Shown here piece by piece: positions 1-4,825 of a stretch of 5,474 bases of DNA. Each line of letters starts with the position of its first letter. Within the stretch, counting starts at the first letter, position 1. The position numbers and the translations under genes are program-made. The notes below the pieces were generated by a model, which had not been told where the DNA came from, made no database searches, and saw nothing but the letters and a program-made list of their open reading frames with translations. Source of the DNA: Defluviitaleaceae bacterium (lineage in GTDB: Bacteria > Bacillota_A > Clostridia > Lachnospirales > WQUN01); assembly GCA_009779525.1 (NCBI GenBank), contig WREB01000101.1:1-5474 (forward strand), written 5' to 3'.

Positions 1-483
1 AACGCCGCCGATGACCGGGACGCCGCCGGTTGCTTTTGAAAGCATATCCGGGTAAGTGTCCCCTGAAAACGGCATACCGTTGGGGCAAAAAGCGAAAAAG
101 AGACCGTTCATACTGCCGTGTTTTTCCGGCGTCACGGACTTGGCCGACGCGGTTATCCTCTGTTTAAAATTACTCTCTGCGAGGGATTCCGAAGCGGCGG
201 CGTAAAAGACGCAGTCGTCCGCAGTCAATACGGTAAACACGGCGGCCGCCTCATGGTATCCGTCCTTGTCGAGGGTTCCCAACGTCGTCATTCCCGCGAT
301 ATCAATTCCTAGCAGTTTATGGAGTTCCTCCGTGACCGCGGCGCCATCCATGTCGGCGTCGCATAATAAAATACCAATCGCGTTTTTCGATAGAACGATT
401 CTTTCGCCGACCGATGCGGCCAATTGACCGGCTGCCTTTACCGCGTTATCAAGTTCCGTGGTGAACGAAGTGACGCTTTTCAT
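1..483 (-). CDS. FIST-domain sensory protein, N-terminal part (runs off left edge)
   Basis: The frame is open from an ATG at 483 to the window edge, giving 161 codons without a stop, so the C-terminus is missing. Residues 34-47 (NAIGILLCDADMDG), 62-86 (IAGMTTLGTLDKDGY followed by an AAAVFTVL strand), 129-136 (FFAFCPNG) and 153-161 (GGVPVIGGV) follow the strand-and-glycine pattern of the FIST N-terminal domain. That family is predicted to bind small ligands and to act in signal transduction, often with a FIST_C domain or a signalling output that would lie outside this window. No signal peptide or membrane segment is visible, so it is probably cytoplasmic. The start is fixed by TAAGGAGG nine bases upstream. 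It has its own candidate promoter and is probably not co-transcribed with the cassette to its right. Ligand and output are unknown. Family assignment is by pattern recognition, not by search. Confidence 0.75.
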   Translation of the reverse strand, partial: MKSVTSFTTELDNAVKAAGQLAASVGERIVLSKNAIGILLCDADMDGAAVTEELHKLLGIDIAGMTTLGTLDKDGYHEAAAVFTVLTADDCVFYAAASESLAESNFKQRITASAKSVTPEKHGSMNGLFFAFCPNGMPFSGDTYPDMLSKATGGVPVIGGV

Positions 484-492
484 TGCCAATCG

Positions 493-500
493 CCTCCTTA
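493..500 (-). promoter_or_regulatory. Ribosome binding site of the FIST gene
   Basis: On the minus strand TAAGGAGG lies 9 bases before the ATG at 483. It is a near-perfect Shine-Dalgarno site and sets the start of the FIST gene. Confidence 0.85.
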
Positions 501-558
501 ATATTTTTGGAATATGATGGTCGCTTTATTAATTTCACAGATGATATATTTATAATGC

Positions 559-570
559 ATCTTCGAAGAT
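559..570. repeat. 12-base perfect palindrome in the FIST leader
   Basis: ATCTTCGAAGAT is a perfect 12-base palindrome in very AT-rich DNA. It lies about 15-25 bases downstream of the transcription start expected from the promoter at 591-619, so it could be an operator for the FIST gene. This is inference: short palindromes in AT-rich DNA also arise by chance. Confidence 0.35.
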
Positions 571-590
571 TAAAAATTTTATCACACATA

Positions 591-619
591 ATCATACAAT
601 ATTTTCGTAAGTTATGCAA
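591..619 (-). promoter_or_regulatory. Candidate promoter of the FIST gene
   Basis: On the minus strand TTGCAT (614-619) and TATGAT (591-596) are separated by exactly 17 bases. The -10 matches the sigma-A consensus at 5 of 6 positions, while the -35 matches only at TTG. The surrounding DNA is extremely AT-rich (12 G+C among the 60 bases of 541-600). A start near 584 would give a leader of about 100 bases. Other AT-rich -10-like strings occur nearby, so the exact site is uncertain. Confidence 0.45.
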
Positions 620-740
620 AAAACGGACGCTTACGCATACGAAGCAAATTAACTTTCTTGCGGTAAAATCCCTTGGCAAACTGTAAATGAAGCGACGGTC
701 GCGAAGCGGCGCGTTCACAAACCATGCTCATGTTTCCGCG

Positions 741-776
741 AAAAAATTAACGCGTCTTGCGCAGTTGCGCGCTTAA
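741..776 (-). terminator. Possible intrinsic terminator of the XRE/nucleotidyltransferase cassette
   Basis: On the minus strand the arm TTAAGCGCG (768-776) can pair with CGCGTTAA (747-754), leaving one bulged G and a 13-base loop, followed by six T (741-746). The first arm begins within the last codon and stop of the nucleotidyltransferase gene. The shape is that of a rho-independent terminator, but half of the stem is A-T and the loop is large, so it may be weak. Confidence 0.4.
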
Positions 777-1360
777 AAGAGCTTCCGCAAATCTTCTTGA
801 TTTCTTATATAGAATTCGTCGAGCCAATCCATGCCGTAAGCTTTTTCATATGCGTCAAGCAAGCCTGATATATCAATGCCGAATCCCATGCAGGTAAGTC
901 TTGAGAATAATTCAAAGGGTTTTTCGTCATTATTTTTATTCAATATGTCGCCCGCGTCTAATAAATCCTGCTCTCTTCCGCTTGAGAGTTTCATTCCCAT
1001 CAAATATGTAATGCTCACTGCCTTTACCGTTAGATTAGGGTATTGATACACCAGTTCGCAGTGGCAGTCAGGCGGTCTGGGATTCATATTCGCTATTGAG
1101 TTGTTCAACCACAACTCATCAGGTTTGTTAATTCCAAACGAGTCGCCGACTTTTCGTATGATAGCGTCAACTGTCTTATTGCTTTCGTAAAAAGCGTCGA
1201 CATCCAGCGTGCCTCTATATCCGTTAAGCTGCATTACATAGCCGCCCGCACATATCAATAAAAGAGTTTGTCCAGCCTTTGTCAGCTCCTCGTTCATTAA
1301 CGTGAATACGGGTTCAAAGTCTATGACATTGTCAAAGTTTTTCCGATTCCGCATTGTCAT
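773..1360 (-). CDS. DUF6036/AbiEii-like nucleotidyltransferase, candidate toxin
   Basis: A complete protein of 195 residues, probably cytoplasmic. It shows the reduced nucleotidyltransferase signature: a GG pair (39-40) at the end of a hydrophobic strand, then R49-G-T-L-D53-V-D55, where the two aspartates would bind metal. A later segment, MGMKLSSGREQDLLDAGDIL (121-140), matches the family's K...R..D..D pattern (K124, R129, D132, D135). Proteins of this type (AbiEii, MenA, DUF6036) transfer nucleotides to RNA or protein, and several are toxins of toxin-antitoxin or abortive-infection pairs. The start at 1360 is supported by GAGGG six bases upstream; an in-frame ATG two codons later is possible. 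The gene overlaps the upstream XRE gene by 29 bases, implying translational coupling. Its GC content is lower than that of the operon to the right. Substrate is unknown, and a toxin role is inferred from context. Confidence 0.75.
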   Translation of the reverse strand: MTMRNRKNFDNVIDFEPVFTLMNEELTKAGQTLLLICAGGYVMQLNGYRGTLDVDAFYESNKTVDAIIRKVGDSFGINKPDELWLNNSIANMNPRPPDCHCELVYQYPNLTVKAVSITYLMGMKLSSGREQDLLDAGDILNKNNDEKPFELFSRLTCMGFGIDISGLLDAYEKAYGMDWLDEFYIRNQEDLRKLF

Positions 1361-1946
1361 ATTTATCCCTCACGGATAAAATTTTATTACGATTCGCAAA
1401 ATTATTCAAACTCTGGATATGCTGTCTTGTGGGCGAGCCGTTTGTGAAAGCCGCTTTTATTGAGACGCGCTGGAAAGGCGTCAACGCCTCGTCGTTATAT
1501 AAAGCAATTACGTCGTCCATAGAAAACGTAACGCCGCATTTATCGATTTCTTTGCGTAAAAATCTGAACCAATGCCGGGCGTTGCCTTTTGAATGCCGGG
1601 CCGACAGTATCATATAATTTAACCATTCCTGCGCTCGTCTAACTTTCATCGTGCGTTTGAATTCAATGAGATTCAATATCTCATTTTGATCGGCTTCATC
1701 CAGCTCCTCAAATGCTTTCGCGAAAGTTTGGGAAGGCAGATCCGTTTGCTGTCCTTTCAGCAATTCATCGGTTGGTATCCCGAATAACATGCTTAGAGCT
1801 TCTAATTCGTTACAGGAAACTTTACGCTTTCCACGTTCAATCTGCGAGACAGCCGACCTGGAAACACCAAGCCTTTTTGCGACATGTTCCTGCGATAGGC
1901 CAAACCCCGTTCTCGCTTTTTGCAAGCGCCGCCCCAGATCAATCAT
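1332..1946 (-). CDS. XRE-family helix-turn-helix regulator, candidate antitoxin
   Basis: A protein of 204 residues. Residues 4-63 form a Cro/C1-type helix-turn-helix: LSQEHVAKRLGVS (17-29) as the first two helices and RSAVSQIERGK (30-40) as the recognition helix with the usual IERG ending. Residues 73-101 (FAKAFEELDEADQNEILNLIEFK) form the acidic linker helix common after such domains. Residues 102-204 are an extension I do not recognise, rich in basic and aromatic residues at first (RARHSKGNARHWFRFLRKE). The start was moved to the ATG at 1946 because AGGAGG lies seven bases upstream; the in-frame ATG at 1967 would place that site inside the gene. It probably represses its own operon through the inverted repeat at 2004-2022 and, as an antitoxin, may neutralise the nucleotidyltransferase encoded next. 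DNA binding is secure from the motif; the antitoxin role is inferred from pairing. Confidence 0.88.
   Translation of the reverse strand: MIDLGRRLQKARTGFGLSQEHVAKRLGVSRSAVSQIERGKRKVSCNELEALSMLFGIPTDELLKGQQTDLPSQTFAKAFEELDEADQNEILNLIEFKRTMKVRRAQEWLNYMILSARHSKGNARHWFRFLRKEIDKCGVTFSMDDVIALYNDEALTPFQRVSIKAAFTNGSPTRQHIQSLNNFANRNKILSVRDKYDNAESEKL
1367..1371 (-). promoter_or_regulatory. Ribosome binding site inside the XRE gene for the nucleotidyltransferase
   Basis: GAGGG on the minus strand lies six bases before the ATG at 1360, within the last codons of the XRE gene. It chooses the ATG at 1360 over the one two codons downstream and allows coupled translation. Confidence 0.65.
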
Positions 1947-1953
1947 ATCTGCG

Positions 1954-1959
1954 CCTCCT
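1954..1959 (-). promoter_or_regulatory. Ribosome binding site deciding the XRE start
   Basis: A perfect AGGAGG lies seven bases before the ATG at 1946. Because it lies downstream of the longer candidate ATG at 1967, it argues for the shorter 204-residue protein. Confidence 0.85.
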
Positions 1960-1969
1960 CGCGTCATCG

Positions 1970-1998
1970 ATTTTACATAATAATGATGGAAATTGCAA
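1970..1998 (-). promoter_or_regulatory. Promoter of the XRE/nucleotidyltransferase cassette
   Basis: On the minus strand TTGCAA (1993-1998, 4 of 6 to consensus) and TAAAAT (1970-1975, 5 of 6) are separated by 17 bases. Transcription would begin near 1963, giving a short leader that still includes the AGGAGG at 1954-1959. The longer ATG at 1967 would then lie at or before the transcription start, which independently supports the start at 1946. Confidence 0.6.
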
Positions 1999-2022
1999 CG
2001 AATATGTTCGTTTATCGAACAT
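1999..2022. promoter_or_regulatory. Inverted-repeat operator candidate upstream of the XRE promoter
   Basis: ATGTTCG (2004-2010) and CGAACAT (2016-2022) are perfect 7-base inverted arms separated by TTTAT. A further CGAA at 1999-2002 pairs with the TTCG of 2007-2010, so three half-sites in alternating orientation lie directly against the -35 at 1993-1998. Placement and symmetry fit a dimeric XRE repressor that autoregulates its operon. Binding itself is inferred. Confidence 0.55.
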
Positions 2023-2174
2023 TAATGCATAAACTATTTCCAGTTATGAAGCTTCGCCCAATTTTTACCAACGCATCATTTAGCAAACTAAACAGGCTTA
2101 AAGTTCATGACGTTTTCGGGATTCTACGGCGTTTGATTCACTATATTTTCCTTGCCGCACCTACCCGCTTCCGC
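2023..2174. other. Intergenic region between the MoxR operon and the XRE cassette
   Basis: No gene is supported here. I see no convincing terminator after the DUF4129-like gene: only a weak 5-base hairpin (TTTAG, loop CAAA, CTAAA) with no T tract. Read-through from the valS-moxR operon into the cassette is therefore possible. Frames open on the plus strand across this stretch lack a good ribosome binding site and family resemblance. Confidence 0.4.
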
Positions 2175-2786
2175 CTAAGCTTTCGCCCGCCCGCCCGCGA
2201 ATCCCGCGATGGACGCGACGTCCCCCGGCGTGACGCGCCGTTCGTCGTCGGCGTACCTTGCGACGTTGTATAGCGCGAAAAGCCCGGCGGTCCCGGCCTC
2301 GTCAAGGCGCTCCATGATTTCGTTTGGCGTTTCCGAAATGGCGAAACTAAATCCGTTTTTTATCCGAAGCCGGACGAACGCCCGGTAAATGTATCTTACG
2401 CGCTCCCTTTCGCTCGTTAAATCCTTCCATTTGATTTTTTTACGCTCCTGCTTGGTTTTTCGCGAAACTTCTATTTCCGACCGCTCGTCCGAATACGCGG
2501 TAAGCCGACGAGCGCCGTCCCCGCGCGGTTTGCGGCTCCCGCGCGCGAGTTTTTGCAAGAACCGGACCAGCGCCCCGAAACCTTTCGCGAGCGCGCCGAG
2601 TATAAATTTCCGCGCCGCGAGGCCCCTTGGCTTTTTGCGTAGCCACTTCCATAGACCGCTGATGAGCCACGCGAGACAGACGACCGACGCGCAAAACGCG
2701 GCGACTCCGCCGAACGCATAGTACAGGTACGCGGTAAGCGCCGCCGAAACGAAAGACAAGGCAAGCAGCGCGCCGTCACGCCGCAT
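2175..2786 (-). CDS. Small membrane protein with DUF4129-like C-terminal domain
   Basis: A protein of 203 residues. Residues 6-25 (ALLALSFVSAALTAYLYYAF) and 26-46 (GGVAAFCASVVCLAWLISGL) are two adjacent hydrophobic segments, forming either a hairpin of two helices or one long one, followed by a very basic stretch (KWLRKKPRG) that should stay in the cytoplasm. The tail at about 134-161 (YRAFVRLRIKNGFSF, then ETPNEIMERL) and 169-182 (LFALYNVARYADDE) resembles the DUF4129 pattern of an aromatic helix, a TP.E turn and an aromatic-rich helix ending in RY. In related clusters this domain ends a transglutaminase-like membrane protein; here the transglutaminase core is absent. The ATG at 2786 is chosen because AGGAGG lies nine bases upstream; it overlaps the DUF58 gene by 11 bases. 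Domain assignment is moderate. The existence of the gene is well supported by coupling and frame. Confidence 0.6.
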   Translation of the reverse strand: MRRDGALLALSFVSAALTAYLYYAFGGVAAFCASVVCLAWLISGLWKWLRKKPRGLAARKFILGALAKGFGALVRFLQKLARGSRKPRGDGARRLTAYSDERSEIEVSRKTKQERKKIKWKDLTSERERVRYIYRAFVRLRIKNGFSFAISETPNEIMERLDEAGTAGLFALYNVARYADDERRVTPGDVASIAGFAGGRAKA

Positions 2787-3855
2787 GGTCCGAATCCTCC
2801 TCAAGCTCGATCACGGTGACGTGGTTCCCCATCCCGCCGTAAACGGAAAGTATCTCGAAAACGGAGCGGTTCGCGCGGATCGCCAGCACGTAAACCTCCG
2901 CGTTCCAGACCGCGTCGAGGTCCTGCTTCAACAGCCAGCCGAACGAGGCGCCCGCCTGCATCCTTACTTCGGACATCGCGCGGAGCAGCCCCTCGCAGTG
3001 ATCCTGCCCGCGCCCCATCGGGAAGCGAACGTGGTTGGCGCCGTCGTGCCGCCTGCAGTTGGCCGCGAACCCCGCCGAATAGCCGTGGCGCATCGAAAGC
3101 ATCGCCATCTCCGCCGCGTACGAAAGCGCGCGCTCCATCATCCGCTCGTACGCCTCGGACGGCGGCGATTCGATCGCGGAAGGCGTGTGAAAGTCTATGT
3201 AAACCATGAAGTTTCTGCTTGAGAAGAAATCGAATTCGTTGACCTTGAGCCGTCCCGTCCTCGCGGTCGTCTTGAAGTTGATGCGGCCGAACGGATCCCC
3301 TGGCAAGTAGTCCCTGACTCCGACGCGGTTGAAAGGATCGCGGAGCATCCGCTTCACCGCCTGCGCGCTGTGCTGCATCTCGTACTCGAGGGGGTTGCTT
3401 GCGCCGCTTGGAAGCGCGCGCGGGTAGACGTGGATGCCCGCCTTGGAATCCAGATAGAGGTTGATGCCGAAAAACGAGACGTTGACCGTAGCCAACTCGT
3501 AATAGCCGCGCCTTACGCATCTGATCCCGATCGAGCGCTTCACTTTCGTGAACGGCGGCAGGAAGTGCCTGCTGATGAAATGCTGGAGGCTGTAGCCGGA
3601 ATCGGCGTATTCGTCGAGCGCAAGCTCGTTGAAGAAGAACGCCTCTATGTCGACGAAAAAAAGCGGGAGGAAGAAACGGTTCTCGACTTCCTCGATAAAA
3701 AAAGCGCGCTCCCCCTCGAACACGCCGTCCGGGGAAAAGTAGCGCCTGTACGTAAGCTTTTTTATTCCGTAATAACGCGAGACGATAAAGGCCGCGAGCA
3801 AAAAAACCAGCGCGGCCGCCAGCGCCGCGACCAGCCGCAACAACTCAACGGGCAA
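2776..3855 (-). CDS. DUF58 family membrane-anchored protein of the MoxR cluster
   Basis: A protein of 359 residues from the chosen start. Residues 5-25 (LLRLVAALAAALVFLLAAFIV) are a membrane helix. A beta-rich region follows, and the family signature lies at 179-203: GVRDYLPGDPFGRIN followed by FKTTARTGRL, the R-Y-PGD-x-R-I-x-W/F-K-x-x-AR-x-x-L pattern of DUF58. Residues 216-226 (FMVYIDFHTPS) start a vWA-like strand; the metal site is degenerate (D-F-H-T rather than DxSxS). DUF58 proteins are encoded beside MoxR ATPases and are thought to be their partners or substrates. The start is not an ATG: TTG at 3855 is chosen because GAGGGGG lies six bases upstream (3862-3868). A TTG at 3906 would add 17 residues but lacks such a site, and a TTG at 3843 is also possible. 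With this start the gene overlaps moxR by 11 bases. Function beyond the family is unknown. Confidence 0.9.
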   Translation of the reverse strand: MPVELLRLVAALAAALVFLLAAFIVSRYYGIKKLTYRRYFSPDGVFEGERAFFIEEVENRFFLPLFFVDIEAFFFNELALDEYADSGYSLQHFISRHFLPPFTKVKRSIGIRCVRRGYYELATVNVSFFGINLYLDSKAGIHVYPRALPSGASNPLEYEMQHSAQAVKRMLRDPFNRVGVRDYLPGDPFGRINFKTTARTGRLKVNEFDFFSSRNFMVYIDFHTPSAIESPPSEAYERMMERALSYAAEMAMLSMRHGYSAGFAANCRRHDGANHVRFPMGRGQDHCEGLLRAMSEVRMQAGASFGWLLKQDLDAVWNAEVYVLAIRANRSVFEILSVYGGMGNHVTVIELEEDSDHAA

Positions 3856-4825
3856 GCCGCGCCCCCTCGGCCGGGACCTCGGCGCGCTCCAAGATATCTC
3901 GTACAATGTCCTCCGGGGCGTTTCGCTTCGCGCGCTCCGTGCCGCGCAAGATAAGGCGGTGGGAAAGCGCGGGCACGGCGACCCGCTTTACGTCGTCGGG
4001 CAGGCAGTAGTCCCTTCCGCACGCCACGGCGAAAGCCTGAGCGAGCCGCATCAAAACAAGCGCGCCGCGCGCGCTCGTCCCAAGCAGCACCTCGTCCCTT
4101 TGGCGGGTCGCCTCGACGATCCGCACGATGTAATCCATTAAATCCTCGTGGACGGCCGTTTCCGGGACAAGCGCCTGGATGTAGAGGATTTCGTCCTTCG
4201 TGGCGGCCTGCCCGAGGCCATCCGGCGCCCATTCGCGCCTGTGCCGCTTTAGTATCTCTACCGAATCGGCGCGCGAGGTGTAGCTCATCGGTATCTTCAC
4301 CGCGAACCTGTCGAGCTGCGCCTCGGGAAGCGGGAATACGCCCTGCGTGTCGATAGGGTTTTGCGTCGCGATCACCATGAACGGAAGGCCGAGCGGACGG
4401 GTTTCGCCGTCGATCGTCACCTGTCTTTCCTCCATGCTCTCAAGCAGCCCGGCCTGCGTTTTGGGAGTGGCCCTGTTGATTTCGTCGGCGAGCACGATAT
4501 TTGCGAAGACCGGCCCCTGCACGAATTCGAATTCGGATCTCTTAAGGTTGAAATAATTTATTCCGGTTATGTCGGAAGGCAGCAGATCGGGCGTGAACTG
4601 TATGCGCTTGAACGAGCAGCCGACCGACGCCGCGAGGGCTTTCGCGAGAAGCGTCTTGCCCGAGCCCGGCACGTCCTCGAGCAGCACGTGCCCCTTGGCG
4701 AAGAGCGCCGCGACGGCCAGCTCTACCGAGTTCCTGCGGCCTATCACGACCTTGGAAATGTTTTCGGCGATCGATTCGAAAATCTCTTTCGCCTTGCCGG
4801 GTCCCAAAAGCTGGACTCTACTCAT
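3845..4825 (-). CDS. MoxR-family AAA+ ATPase
   Basis: A complete protein of 326 residues, a normal length for MoxR. Walker A is DVPGSGKT (51-58, K57), Walker B is NIVLADEINRA (109-119, D114 and E115), and sensor 1 is MVIATQNP (150-157, N156). EAQLDRF (168-174) carries the conserved arginine region. The lid domain contains LGTSARGALVLMRLAQAFA (248-266) and PDDVKRVAVPALSHR (276-290), both typical of MoxR. These cytoplasmic ring ATPases are thought to remodel or mature partner proteins, commonly DUF58 or vWA proteins, and DUF58 is the next gene. The ATG at 4825 lies within the last codons of valS (8-base overlap around TATGAGTAG) and no strong Shine-Dalgarno site precedes it, so translation probably depends on ribosomes finishing valS. 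Family assignment is secure; the client process is not known. Confidence 0.95.
   Translation of the reverse strand: MSRVQLLGPGKAKEIFESIAENISKVVIGRRNSVELAVAALFAKGHVLLEDVPGSGKTLLAKALAASVGCSFKRIQFTPDLLPSDITGINYFNLKRSEFEFVQGPVFANIVLADEINRATPKTQAGLLESMEERQVTIDGETRPLGLPFMVIATQNPIDTQGVFPLPEAQLDRFAVKIPMSYTSRADSVEILKRHRREWAPDGLGQAATKDEILYIQALVPETAVHEDLMDYIVRIVEATRQRDEVLLGTSARGALVLMRLAQAFAVACGRDYCLPDDVKRVAVPALSHRLILRGTERAKRNAPEDIVRDILERAEVPAEGARLAR

Noticed and set aside
692..702. GCGAC-G-GTCGC palindrome as a terminator or operator
   Set aside because: There is only one base between the arms, so no RNA hairpin is possible. No T tract follows, and it lies far from both promoters.
449..718. 89-codon minus-strand frame spanning the FIST leader and start
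   Set aside because: It overlaps the promoter region and the FIST start in a different frame, has an arbitrary composition and lacks a ribosome binding site. The FIST frame has TAAGGAGG at the right distance.
1999..2010. LexA/SOS box for the XRE cassette
   Set aside because: CGAA-TATG-TTCG resembles the Gram-positive SOS box (CGAAC-N4-GTTCG) but is two bases too short. The longer perfect repeat has the opposite half-site order. An XRE operator explains it better.
640..2174. Direct repeats flanking the cassette as attachment or target-site duplication
   Set aside because: Only 7-base matches (for example GCAAACT and ATGAAGC) are shared between the two flanks, which is expected by chance.
1920..2273. 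Plus-strand frame across the XRE promoter and the end of the DUF4129-like gene
   Set aside because: It crosses two genes and a promoter on the other strand, shows no family resemblance and lacks a convincing ribosome binding site.
2785..3222. Open frame on the plus strand opposite the DUF58 gene
   Set aside because: It is antisense to a clearly coding DUF58 gene. High GC leaves long open antisense frames, and its residues (many R, V, H) match no family I know.
2801..3520. 239-codon minus-strand frame inside the DUF58 region
   Set aside because: It is a frame-shifted, arginine-rich reading of DUF58, while the other minus frame carries the DUF58 signature intact.
3370..3954. 194-codon open frame on the plus strand
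   Set aside because: It is antisense to the DUF58 N-terminal half and the end of moxR, is very charged and shows no domain pattern. It is explained by codon bias of the real genes.
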